Below are positions 35,493-44,476 of a stretch of DNA of 64,000 nt, in pieces (position 1 is the first letter of the stretch; each line of letters opens with the position of its first letter). The notes below the pieces were generated by a model that was not told the origin of the DNA, made no database searches, and worked only from the letters and a program-made list of their open reading frames with translations. A program made the position numbers and the translations under genes. Source of the DNA: Acinetobacter qingfengensis (lineage in GTDB: Bacteria; Pseudomonadota; Gammaproteobacteria; Pseudomonadales; Moraxellaceae); the NCBI RefSeq assembly GCF_008693185.1, contig NZ_VXKN01000008.1, forward strand, positions 1-64,000, in the 5' to 3' direction.

Positions 35493-35925
35493 ATATCCTC
35501 CAAAAATTCCACATAAAAATAGAAGTTTATAAATTACATATCCTATATTCAGTCATATAATAACTCATATCTTTAAGTCATACTTTACTTCTACTATACT
35601 ATTAGATATTTTTGGATTTATAAAATCACAAACTTTATATCTAAACACATTATTACAGAATAGGTCACACTCAAATAAAAATAGTATTAGCGATATCGCT
35701 TTGCATCCAATTAACCATCCTAAGCAATTATAGAGAAAATATAAATTTGTTTAAGCTACAAATCCTAACCATTTGCTTTTCAAACAACAATACCTATTTG
35801 TTGTGATTTCTTATCTTATGCAAAAATTTGCTTTAGCATTTTAAATTTCATTATACATTTACAATAAAACTCATTACTATGCAGTTTATCCTTGTATAAT
35901 TGTCACGCTTAAAGCTAAAAATTAG
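35493..35925. promoter_or_regulatory. Divergent promoter region between ugd and wza
   Basis: 433 AT-rich bases without an ORF. On the plus strand, TATAAT at 35895-35900 (context ATCCTTGTATAATT) lies 25 bases before the wza ATG. A perfect 12-bp palindrome AGCGATATCGCT lies at 35689-35700, and a loose CAACAA/TTGTTG repeat near 35787-35805. I looked for the JUMPstart/ops GGCGGTAG element and did not find it. Confidence 0.6.
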
Positions 35926-37059
35926 ATGGGTCAACCTGTGAAGTTAAAACATTCTTTCTTAATAATATCCTTAGCCTTGTTAAGTTCTGGTTGTGCCACC
36001 ATGTCTGGCTTTCAAACTTATAATCTTCCGGAACAAGGTACAGTCCAAACTGACTTAGGTACCTCTGTAGAAGTTATTCCTATTAATCAGCAGAGTTTAA
36101 ACCACATTCAGCAAACTGCTTTCCCTCAATCTAATTACCAATTATTATCCACACTTTTTCAAGCTCCTGAAAAGCTCTATAAACTCTCGGCAGGTGATGT
36201 GCTTTCTATTCAATTGTGGGCCTATCCGGAAATTACTCCGCTAAATTCCACAGTTAATAGTGACCAAGCAGCAATATCATCAGGTTATCGTATTGATCAA
36301 TCAGGCAATATTTACTTTCCTCTAGTAGGTACAATTAAAGCTGCCGGTAAATCCGTTACCCAATTTAATCAAGAATTAAGCCGCCGTTTGGCAAGTTATC
36401 TTAAACATCCTGACGCTGTTGTTCGAGTTATTTCCTATCAGGGACAACCTTTTTCTGTTGTCGGCTATGTCAACAAAAGTGGACAATTTTATTTAAACGA
36501 CCAGCCCATCAGTATTTATGCTGCTATCGGTATGGCTGGTGGTATGTCAATGGATAATAGTTTGATTGGTGGTGATAATGCATCGATTCAGTTAATCCGT
36601 AATGGTATAACTTATAATTTAAACCCTGTTCAATTAGAAAAAATAGGGCTGTCTTTACAACGACTCTATGTACAACCTCATGACACAATTTATGTCAATT
36701 CACGAGAGAGTCAAAAAGTTTATGTTATGGGTGAAGCAACTAAAACACAGTCCATTCCATTACGCGTACAAGGAATGACCTTAAGTGATGTATTGGGAGA
36801 AAGTGCAGGAATCAACCCACTATCTGCCAGTGCAAAACGTATTTATATTTTACGCACCGATCCGGCACATAAAACTACACAGCTTTATCACATGGATTTA
36901 AGTAATATTGCCGACTTTGGCCTAGCCAATCAATTTGCAATGAGTAGTAATGATATTGTTTATGTCGATGCAACCGGTTTAACACGTTGGCAACGTGTGG
37001 TTAATCAAATTATTCCATTCTCTAATGCACTGTATAACGTTGATCGTCTGGGTAATTAA
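35926..37059 (+). CDS. wza: Wza, outer-membrane polysaccharide export lipoprotein
   Basis: It forms the octameric outer-membrane channel for polysaccharide export. The 377-residue precursor has a lipoprotein signal with LLSSGC (Cys23), the polysaccharide export domain (LSAGDVLSIQLWAYPEIT, later YRIDQSGNIYFPLVGTIKAAG, about residues 87-140), SLBB-like repeats (FSVVGYVNKSGQFYL; KVYVMGEATKTQSIPL), and a C-terminal segment likely to form the membrane helix (TRWQRVVNQIIPF). A GTG four codons in could also be the start. wzb follows after three bases. Confidence 0.93.
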   Translation: MGQPVKLKHSFLIISLALLSSGCATMSGFQTYNLPEQGTVQTDLGTSVEVIPINQQSLNHIQQTAFPQSNYQLLSTLFQAPEKLYKLSAGDVLSIQLWAYPEITPLNSTVNSDQAAISSGYRIDQSGNIYFPLVGTIKAAGKSVTQFNQELSRRLASYLKHPDAVVRVISYQGQPFSVVGYVNKSGQFYLNDQPISIYAAIGMAGGMSMDNSLIGGDNASIQLIRNGITYNLNPVQLEKIGLSLQRLYVQPHDTIYVNSRESQKVYVMGEATKTQSIPLRVQGMTLSDVLGESAGINPLSASAKRIYILRTDPAHKTTQLYHMDLSNIADFGLANQFAMSSNDIVYVDATGLTRWQRVVNQIIPFSNALYNVDRLGN

Positions 37060-37062
37060 TGC

Positions 37063-37497
37063 ATGAATTTTAATAATGTATTGGTGATTTGTGCGGGAAA
37101 TATTTGCCGAAGCCCGATGGCAGAGGTATTGCTCAAACAGCACTTTCCAAATTTGCAAGTTAACTCGGCAGGTTTGGTTGCCATGGTAGACCATCCAGCC
37201 GATGAAAAATCACAACTTTGTATGCAACGTCTTGGCATAGATCTTTCCAACCATCGAGCGAAACAGATTACAGCTGAAGACGTTAAACAGGTGGATGTGG
37301 TACTTACCATGAGTACCCAACAGCAAAAGCACCTTGAACAACTGTTTCCTTTTAGTAAAGGTAAAGTATTTCGTCTAGGACACTGGCAAAATAAAGACAT
37401 TAGCGACCCCTATCAAAAGCCTCAGGAAGCATTTGATCAGGCGTGCCAACTTATCCAGACATTTATCCAAGATTGGGAAAAATTTTTTAAGGTGTAA
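37063..37497 (+). CDS. wzb: Wzb, low-molecular-weight protein tyrosine phosphatase
   Basis: It removes phosphate from the tyrosine cluster of Wzc and so sets the export cycle. The 144-residue protein has the phosphatase P-loop CAGNICRS (nucleophile C10, R16) and the general-acid segment DISDPYQKP (Asp near residue 114). It lies between wza and wzc with spacers of three and six bases, the usual wza-wzb-wzc operon. Confidence 0.95.
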   Translation: MNFNNVLVICAGNICRSPMAEVLLKQHFPNLQVNSAGLVAMVDHPADEKSQLCMQRLGIDLSNHRAKQITAEDVKQVDVVLTMSTQQQKHLEQLFPFSKGKVFRLGHWQNKDISDPYQKPQEAFDQACQLIQTFIQDWEKFFKV

Positions 37498-37503
37498 TCA
37501 TTA

Positions 37504-39696
37504 ATGAGCAATTCAATAAATCAAAATACTGAAGATACCATTGATTTAAAAGAACTTTTCTTTTCATTATTGGCACAATGGAAGCTGATTATCTTATGTA
37601 CATTACTCAGTATGATTTGTGCATTACTTTATTTAAGAGTTACCCCTAATACCTATTCTGTCGATGCAATGGTTCAAGTTGAAACATCTAAAGGTGGAGC
37701 AAATGCAGCCCTTTTAGGAGAGCAACTTTCCAGTATTATGTCAGATTCAGGTTTGGGAGGAATGCAACTGGCTCAGGCTGAAATTGCCATTTTACAGTCT
37801 CGCCTGGTTTTAGGCAGTACTATTAAAGAACTAAATTTAGATATTCGAATATCACCGACTGATGAATCATTATGGACAAGATTAGTTAGCCCTATTGAGT
37901 TTAAAACCAATTACAATTCAACTGGAGTATCAATTCACCAGAATCAAAACAGTTTTGAAATTCGTAAATTTAATGTTCCCCAAAACTATCTGGATAAATC
38001 TTTATTATTGAATTTTAACGGCAATACCTTTAGCCTAGTTGATCAAGATACCAATCAAATTGTTTATCAGGGTAATTTAAATCAACCTGCAAGTATTGGT
38101 GCATGGCAAATCAGTATTGATGCAAAGACAACACCTCAACAAAGCTATTTGATTACAAAAAATACCTTACCAACTGCAGTAAACAATATCCTAAGTAATT
38201 TCTCAGCCGCAGAACGAGGTAAACAAACCGGTGTACTTGGATTAAATTACCAAGGGACGGATAAAGCACATATTACCAAGGTCCTCAACGTGATTCTGGC
38301 AACCTACAAACAACAGAATGTTGATCGTAGCTCTGCTGAAAAAGAACAGACCTTAAATTTTTTGCAAAAACAATTGCCTGAATTAAAAAAAGAGCTGGAT
38401 GATTCGGAACGTGCTTTTAATAAATTCCGTGAACAATATAATACGGTTGATGTTAATCAGGAATCTCAACTGTATTTACAACAAAGTATCGAACTGGAAA
38501 CACAAAAAATTCAGCTAGAGCAAAAGCTGGCAGAATTGGCATCTCAATACACCGAACAACATCCAATGATGCAGGAAATTAATGCACAACTTGGATCAAT
38601 CAGCAAAAAAATCAATGAGCTCAATGGTACGTTAAAACGCTTACCCGAAGTACAACGACAATACTTACAGTACTACCGTGATGTAGAAGTGAAAAACCAG
38701 CTATACACCAACTTACTGAACACCTACCAGACCATGAACGTGGCCAAGGCCGGTGAAATTGGTAATGTACGTATTGTTGATACTGCGGTTGAACCAGTTA
38801 AACCAATACAACCAAAAAAATCCCAAGTACTTTTATTATCCATATTCCTTGGTGGCTTTATTGGCATCCTATTTGCTCTGTTACGTAATATAATACGTTC
38901 TGGAGTACGGGATAGCTCACAAATTGAAACTGAGCTGGATTTACCAGTATATGGTGCAATTCCACGTTCTGAATATCAACCGTCCAAAATTAAAAAACGT
39001 AAAACATTACCTGTCCTTGCCATTACACATAGCGATGATATGGCAGTAGAAAGCCTACGTAGTGTTCGTACAACCTTATTATTTACGCTGGCTCAAGCCA
39101 AAAATAATGTTTTGATGATTACCAGTTCTGCACCGAATGCAGGTAAGTCATTTATTTCTGCCAATCTTGCAGCATTATTGGCGCAAAATGGTAAACGCAT
39201 ATTGATCATGGATTTAGACTTACGCCGCGGTTATATGCATAAATATTTTAAAAATAATAACCAACAAGGTCTATCTGATGTTCTGCTTAAGCAGCTTCCA
39301 GTGGAACAGGTGATTTCCTCTACGGATCAAGAAAATCTTGATCTTCTTCCACGTGGTGAGCATCCAAGTAATCCATCTGAACTATTAAATAGTGAACGTT
39401 TTGCACAGCTTATGCAGCAATTGCAGAGTCAGTATGACTATATCGTATTGGACACGCCTCCTGTATTGGCTGTAACTGACAGTATGGTTTTATCTAAGTA
39501 CAGTGGTGTAAATCTGGTCATTGCACGTTATGGTCAAACACCGTTGAAAGAGCTTGAACTGGTGAAAAAACGCTTTGAAAATACTGGTGCTCAGATTAAT
39601 GGTGTCATCCTGAACGATATTGAAGTTCAGACCTCTGGTTATGGTTACGGCTATAGCTATGCTTATAAATACAATACTGACAAGAAAAAGTCTTAA
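37504..39696 (+). CDS. wzc: Wzc, polysaccharide co-polymerase and tyrosine autokinase
   Basis: It controls chain length and couples synthesis to the Wza channel. The 730-residue protein has an N-terminal Wzz domain with a first membrane span near residues 30-50, a long periplasmic coiled-coil part, a second span near 440-460 (VLLLSIFLGGFIGILFALL), and a cytoplasmic BY-kinase domain: Walker A APNAGKS, Walker A' ILIMDLDLRRG and Walker B DYIVLDTPP. The C-terminus is a tyrosine cluster (SGYGYGYSYAYKYN) for autophosphorylation. A terminator follows. Confidence 0.95.
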   Translation: MSNSINQNTEDTIDLKELFFSLLAQWKLIILCTLLSMICALLYLRVTPNTYSVDAMVQVETSKGGANAALLGEQLSSIMSDSGLGGMQLAQAEIAILQSRLVLGSTIKELNLDIRISPTDESLWTRLVSPIEFKTNYNSTGVSIHQNQNSFEIRKFNVPQNYLDKSLLLNFNGNTFSLVDQDTNQIVYQGNLNQPASIGAWQISIDAKTTPQQSYLITKNTLPTAVNNILSNFSAAERGKQTGVLGLNYQGTDKAHITKVLNVILATYKQQNVDRSSAEKEQTLNFLQKQLPELKKELDDSERAFNKFREQYNTVDVNQESQLYLQQSIELETQKIQLEQKLAELASQYTEQHPMMQEINAQLGSISKKINELNGTLKRLPEVQRQYLQYYRDVEVKNQLYTNLLNTYQTMNVAKAGEIGNVRIVDTAVEPVKPIQPKKSQVLLLSIFLGGFIGILFALLRNIIRSGVRDSSQIETELDLPVYGAIPRSEYQPSKIKKRKTLPVLAITHSDDMAVESLRSVRTTLLFTLAQAKNNVLMITSSAPNAGKSFISANLAALLAQNGKRILIMDLDLRRGYMHKYFKNNNQQGLSDVLLKQLPVEQVISSTDQENLDLLPRGEHPSNPSELLNSERFAQLMQQLQSQYDYIVLDTPPVLAVTDSMVLSKYSGVNLVIARYGQTPLKELELVKKRFENTGAQINGVILNDIEVQTSGYGYGYSYAYKYNTDKKKS

Positions 39697-39714
39697 TCTT
39701 TAAGCATTTTCCAG

Positions 39715-39746
39715 CCTCTTATTTCTTAGGGAGTAAGAGGTTTTTT
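39715..39746 (+). terminator. Terminator after wzc
   Basis: CCTCTTA (39715-39721) and TAAGAGG (39734-39740) form a stem with a 12-base loop followed by six T residues, 18 bases after the wzc stop. Confidence 0.88.
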
Positions 39747-40074
39747 ATTAAAATACATTTCAACAAAAATATTTGCGAAGTTAAAAAGAGAAGATCAAAT
39801 TGCAACATAAGGTTTTCCAAAGCGTATGACAATAACTTCTCTTTTCTTAGATAAACAAACTAGAAATATGATAAAAAACACTAATTACAGATAATTTTTT
39901 GTTTAAGTTCATGAAATAATTTTAATTTTTGAGCTAATCTTAATCCAGTTCTTTCGCCATAAGATCAAAAGCATAGATTTTTACAATCAAAATAAAAAGT
40001 TGATACTACGTTAGATGATTCCACTTCCTTAAGTAAGACTCGGATTTTCAATAAACATTCTGAAAATATCTTTA
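39747..40074. other. Intergenic region between wzc and the pglF-like gene
   Basis: About 330 AT-rich bases between convergent genes, no supported ORF. AAAAGAGAAG (39784-39793) and CTTCTCTTTT (39836-39845) are inverted arms 42 bases apart; the same arms occur in the manC terminator at 18971. Otherwise nothing is recognised. Confidence 0.5.
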
Positions 40075-41958
40075 TTAATTCACTTGAATCTCTTTACCAC
40101 GCTGATAACCATCAACAAAATATTCCAGTCGGGTAATAATCCAATCTAAATCCTGTCGATCGCTGCCTTGATATGCCTGTTCAATTCGTTCAATCACTTG
40201 CTGGATTTCTATCAGACTGAATTGTTTTTCAAAAGATTTTACAATACGCTCGTGTGAGGTTTCCTGAACCTTATCTTGTTCAATCAATAACTCTTCATAT
40301 AATTTTTCACCTGGGCGTAATCCTGTAAATTGAATTTCGATATCTCCATCATCATCGGCATGTTGTTTTAATTTCAAGCCGCTTAGCGCAATCATTTGTG
40401 CGGCCAAATCTTTAATTTTTACCGAGTCGCCCATATCCAGCAAGAATACATCACCACCCTCACCCATAGCACCAGCCTGAATCACCAGTAAGGCAGCCTC
40501 AGGAATTGTCATAAAATAACGTGTCACTTCTGGATGAGTAACAGTAATTGGCCCGCCTTTGGCAATTTGTTGCTTAAATAAAGGGACGACTGAACCAGAA
40601 GACCCCAATACATTGCCAAAACGCACAATGCTAATTTTAGTGGTCGGTTGCTGAGCAGCAATTGCTTGACAATAGAGTTCTGCCAGACGTTTTGATGCGC
40701 CCATGATATTGGTTGGTCGCACAGCCTTATCGGTTGAAATCAATACAAAAGTTTCAACATGCGCAGCTACTGCTGCATTTAAACTTTTTGCGGTTCCAGC
40801 ACTGTTATTTCTTAATCCTTCCAGAGGATTGGCCTCAACCAATGGCACATGCTTATAAGCTGCGGCATGATAAACCGTTTGTACCGCATATTGTTGCATG
40901 ATGCGATATTGCTTTTTTTGATTAAACACCGAACCCAGAACCGGTACAATTTTAATCTGGGTTAAGCCACGTAGTTCCTTATCAATGCTATATAAGGAAA
41001 ATTCTGACATCTCAAATAAAATCAACATTTGAGGTTGTTGACGAATAATCTGACGACATAACTCTGAACCAATGGAGCCACCTGCACCAGTGACCATAAC
41101 CACTTTCTGATCAATGTTTCTGGCTAAAAGTTCAGGTACTGGTGGAACGGGCTCACGTCCCAGCAAGTCAATAATATCAACTTCCTTAATGTCTGAAATT
41201 TTTAAATGGCCATCGACCAACTGACTAAAACTTGGTACTTCCCGAACTTTAACCCCCAACGGTTCCAGATGTTTAATGATTTCATTTTTTCGTTTTTTAG
41301 CAATGGTTGGCATAGCCAATAAAACTTCATTAAATTGATGCCGTTTTTGTAAGAGTTCCAGTTGATATGGCGAATAAACTTTTAAACCTTCAACAGTTAA
41401 ACCATGTAGATTAGGATTGTCATCCAGAAAGCATACAGGAATATGATCTTTGGAAAGATTTAATGCTACAGCCATTTGTCTGCCGGCATCTCCGGCACCA
41501 TAAATCACCACACGGGCTTTGGGAATATGACTATACAATGCATTATTCACCACAATACGAATGATGGCACGGCTAGTCCACACCCAACCAAACATCAATG
41601 CAGCGAAGATGATTGGAATACTCATGGGTACAAAAGCAATTCTAGTTTTGGCCACAACATACAGGCACAGCATGGTAATCAATGTCGCCGCTGCCAGTCT
41701 CAGAATAAAATTTTCATTAAAACTGCGAATTACAGCATGGTAAATTCCCATAAGCCATAGACTACCCACCGCAATCAACATCACCAATAATGGCCAGAAA
41801 TCAAGGCCGGTCATCACACCGACTTTCAGATCAAATAAACGAATGACATAAGCAGCCCACATTAAGACAGGTAATACACATAAATCCAGCACTAACAGCA
41901 GTAATTTTTTATAACTACGCCGCATGGATGAAAAATAGTTCAAGGTAGATTTAAACAT
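40075..41958 (-). CDS. pglF: PglF/WbpM-type UDP-sugar 4,6-dehydratase (Gdr)
   Basis: It makes UDP-4-keto-6-deoxy-GlcNAc from UDP-GlcNAc, the first step to diacetylbacillosamine. The 627-residue protein has about four N-terminal membrane spans, a CoA-binding-like Rossmann part (VVIYGAGDAGRQMA) and a C-terminal SDR domain (VMVTGAGGSIGSELCRQI). STDKAVRPTNIMGASKR shows the Met-x3-Lys variant of the SDR catalytic pair that marks the FlaA1/PglF/WbpM group. It is the last gene of the second glycan operon, after pglE. Such genes are called gdr in Acinetobacter. Confidence 0.92.
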   Translation of the reverse strand: MFKSTLNYFSSMRRSYKKLLLLVLDLCVLPVLMWAAYVIRLFDLKVGVMTGLDFWPLLVMLIAVGSLWLMGIYHAVIRSFNENFILRLAAATLITMLCLYVVAKTRIAFVPMSIPIIFAALMFGWVWTSRAIIRIVVNNALYSHIPKARVVIYGAGDAGRQMAVALNLSKDHIPVCFLDDNPNLHGLTVEGLKVYSPYQLELLQKRHQFNEVLLAMPTIAKKRKNEIIKHLEPLGVKVREVPSFSQLVDGHLKISDIKEVDIIDLLGREPVPPVPELLARNIDQKVVMVTGAGGSIGSELCRQIIRQQPQMLILFEMSEFSLYSIDKELRGLTQIKIVPVLGSVFNQKKQYRIMQQYAVQTVYHAAAYKHVPLVEANPLEGLRNNSAGTAKSLNAAVAAHVETFVLISTDKAVRPTNIMGASKRLAELYCQAIAAQQPTTKISIVRFGNVLGSSGSVVPLFKQQIAKGGPITVTHPEVTRYFMTIPEAALLVIQAGAMGEGGDVFLLDMGDSVKIKDLAAQMIALSGLKLKQHADDDGDIEIQFTGLRPGEKLYEELLIEQDKVQETSHERIVKSFEKQFSLIEIQQVIERIEQAYQGSDRQDLDWIITRLEYFVDGYQRGKEIQVN

Positions 41959-42002
41959 GTATGTCCTGATGGCTATATTTAAAGAAGAACGATTCCGAAA
42001 CT

Positions 42003-43184
42003 CTATGCTGTTGTCGTAATGCGTTGAATCACTTGCTGGATTGCATTGACTGTATCCTGCATATTTTCAGTGGTTAATGTTGGATGAACCAGAAACATCA
42101 AACTGGTTTCACCCAGTTGCTTGGCATGTGGCAAACGTTGTTTTGGCCGCCATGTAGTCCAATCAAATGCATGTTCAAGATAAACTTCCGAACATGAGCC
42201 ACTAAAGCATGGCACACCTAATGCATTAATTTCCTGCATAATTCGATCACGATCCCATCCTTCAGGCAATGCTTCCGAGTTCACTTGCACATAACATTTA
42301 TAATAGGCATGAACATAGTCAGCATTTGGCTGATGTATTATGAAATATGGCGAGTCTGCAAATGCCTGAAAAATCTGCTGAGCATAGGCATATCGTTGTG
42401 CAGTCCATTGTGGCATGTTCTGTAATTGAATTCGTCCAATAACAGCCTGCATTTCCATCATGCGCCAGTTGGTCCCAAAACTGTCATGTAACCAGCGAAA
42501 TCCCGGTGCATGTTGTTTATGATAAACACTATCAAAATTTTTGCCGTGATCTTTATACGACCACATTTTTTTCCATAATGCTTCATTATTGGTGGTGACC
42601 ATACCGCCTTCGCCACCAGTGGTCATAATTTTATCCTGACAAAATGACCATGCACCAATATGACCAATTGAACCTGCACTACGACCTCTATATTGTGCAC
42701 CATGTGCCTGCGCACAATCTTCGATTACATATAGGCCTTTTTCTTCAGCCAGTTGCATAATTGGATCCATATCACACATCCAGCCAGCCAGATGTACACA
42801 GATGATGGCTTTGGTATTTGTGGTTAAGACCGCTTCAATACTGGCTCGGGAGATTACTTGTGAGTCGAGCTCTACGTCAGCAAAAACAGGATTAGCACCT
42901 GCCATCACGATAGAACTTGCTGAAGCCAGAAAAGTTCGTGATGTCACAATGACATCATCACCTGTACCGATTTTTAAAGCCTTGAGTGCCAAATCTAATG
43001 CCACAGTCCCATTTGCAACAGCCACAGCGTGTTGTGTACCAACATAAGCAGCAAATTCCTGTTCAAACTTGCGACATTCCTGTCCTGTCCAGTAATTGAC
43101 TTTATTTGACAATAATACTCGGGACACCGCATCAGCTTCTTGTTGAGTAAAGCTTGGCCATGTTGCAAAGGCAGTATTTAACAT
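42003..43184 (-). CDS. pglE: PglE-type UDP-sugar aminotransferase (DegT family)
   Basis: A PLP enzyme expected to add the amino group to UDP-4-keto-6-deoxy-GlcNAc with glutamate as donor. The 393-residue protein has the acidic PLP-ring contact VIEDCAQAHGA (about 154-163) and the PLP lysine K185 in FCQDKIMTTGGEGG, with VANGTVALDLALKAL near residue 58. It lies between pglD and pglF, so the three diacetylbacillosamine enzymes are together. A perosamine-type activity is an alternative. Confidence 0.88.
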   Translation of the reverse strand: MLNTAFATWPSFTQQEADAVSRVLLSNKVNYWTGQECRKFEQEFAAYVGTQHAVAVANGTVALDLALKALKIGTGDDVIVTSRTFLASASSIVMAGANPVFADVELDSQVISRASIEAVLTTNTKAIICVHLAGWMCDMDPIMQLAEEKGLYVIEDCAQAHGAQYRGRSAGSIGHIGAWSFCQDKIMTTGGEGGMVTTNNEALWKKMWSYKDHGKNFDSVYHKQHAPGFRWLHDSFGTNWRMMEMQAVIGRIQLQNMPQWTAQRYAYAQQIFQAFADSPYFIIHQPNADYVHAYYKCYVQVNSEALPEGWDRDRIMQEINALGVPCFSGSCSEVYLEHAFDWTTWRPKQRLPHAKQLGETSLMFLVHPTLTTENMQDTVNAIQQVIQRITTTA

Positions 43185-43199
43185 AAGTTTAATCCTGAA

Positions 43200-43868
43200 T
43201 TATCTATTGTTTGTATTTAAAATACGTGCCGGATTACCGACCACAGTCACACCAGCCGGGACATTTTTGGTGACCACAGCGCCCATACCAATCACAGCGC
43301 CCTGCCCAATACATAACGGCTGCTCAGTTGTACCCTGTTTAATCATAGCACCGGCACCAATGTAAACATGATCGGCAATATGAACATTACCATTACACTT
43401 TACACCAGGAGCAAAAGTCACAAAGTCACCGATAACACAATCATGCTCCACATAACTATATAAATTCGCATGAAAGCAGCATCCAATTCGGACATTACTA
43501 CCAATCGTCACAAATGGGCTCAATGCTGCACCCGCAGCAATTTCAACCTGATCCATCACCACATTGAGATTTGCCTGTACGGTCCAGAGCTGCATACCAT
43601 CCTGCTGGATTTTTGCTGCCAGTTTCTCTCGTACCTGACTATTGGCAATCGCAATCAATACGTATTTTTGCTGCACTTCAAGTGCCTGAAATGCGCTATA
43701 GTTTAATGCAGGATGGCCATTAATCATGGTCAACTCGTTCAAGGCATCATCTATAAAATAAATCTGTGATTGAATACTCAGTCGTGTCAATTGCTCCCGT
43801 GCAATTGGCATTAAGCTACGTCCACAACCCGATGCACCAAACACCGCATAAATGGCTGGGGCTGACAT
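43200..43868 (-). CDS. pglD: PglD-type UDP-sugar N-acetyltransferase
   Basis: It would acetylate UDP-4-amino-sugar to UDP-N,N'-diacetylbacillosamine. The 222-residue protein has the N-terminal small Rossmann domain (YAVFGASGCGRSLMPIA) and a C-terminal left-handed beta-helix with hexapeptide repeats (AALSPFVTIGSNVRIGCC, CVIGDFVTFAPGV, HVYIGAGAMI) and the catalytic-type His in YVEHDCVIGD. The end VVGNPARIL is the family close. Its ATG overlaps the pglC stop (TAATG). Confidence 0.9.
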   Translation of the reverse strand: MSAPAIYAVFGASGCGRSLMPIAREQLTRLSIQSQIYFIDDALNELTMINGHPALNYSAFQALEVQQKYVLIAIANSQVREKLAAKIQQDGMQLWTVQANLNVVMDQVEIAAGAALSPFVTIGSNVRIGCCFHANLYSYVEHDCVIGDFVTFAPGVKCNGNVHIADHVYIGAGAMIKQGTTEQPLCIGQGAVIGMGAVVTKNVPAGVTVVGNPARILNTNNR

Positions 43869-44476
43869 TAGTTCTGATCCTGTTGGTGATTACCAGTGAA
43901 CTTGCTCATAGTCACTTCACCTTCAGCGTGAATATCATCTTTGGAAATGACTTTTTTCACAGTTTTTAGCATGATTTTGAAATCTAACCATAAGGATTGA
44001 TGCTCGATATACCAAGTATCGAGCTGAAATTTTTTATCCCAACTAATCGCATTACGCCCATTCACTTGCGCATATCCAGTAATCCCCGGACGTACATCAT
44101 GGCGTTTGGCTTGTTCAGCGTTATATAAAGGTAAATATTCCATCAATAAGGGGCGTGGGCCAACAATACTCATTTCACCTTTTAGCACATTCCATAATTC
44201 AGGTAATTCATCCAGACTGGTGGCGCGTAACATTTTACCAAATGCAGTTAGACGCTCGCTGTCCGGTAGAGGATGGCCCTGTGCATCTACAGCATCTTTC
44301 ATGGTACGAAATTTAATCATTTCAAAAGGTTGACCATGTAATCCCGGACGTTGCTGGCGAAATAATACTGGTGAGCCAAGATTTTTTTTCACTTTATAAG
44401 CCACAACTGCATAAACAGGAGATAACAACACCAGTGCGGTACCAGAAATGACAATATCCAGACAACGTTTCATCAT
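43868..44476 (-). CDS. pglC: PglC-like phosphoglycosyl transferase
   Basis: A small monotopic enzyme that moves a phospho-sugar, here probably diacetylbacillosamine-1-phosphate, to undecaprenyl phosphate. The 202-residue protein has one N-terminal re-entrant hydrophobic segment (VISGTALVLLSPVYAVVAY), FEMIKFRTM, RATSLDELPELWNVLKG with the catalytic Asp-Glu, and GPRPLL, then RPGITGYAQVNGRN. It is the single-domain class, distinct from the polytopic WcaJ-like gene at 16104, so this operon has its own priming enzyme. Confidence 0.9.
   Translation of the reverse strand: MMKRCLDIVISGTALVLLSPVYAVVAYKVKKNLGSPVLFRQQRPGLHGQPFEMIKFRTMKDAVDAQGHPLPDSERLTAFGKMLRATSLDELPELWNVLKGEMSIVGPRPLLMEYLPLYNAEQAKRHDVRPGITGYAQVNGRNAISWDKKFQLDTWYIEHQSLWLDFKIMLKTVKKVISKDDIHAEGEVTMSKFTGNHQQDQN

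Noticed and set aside
35493..35925. JUMPstart/ops element for RfaH upstream of wza
   Set aside because: No GGCGGTAG-like element was found on either strand in this gap.
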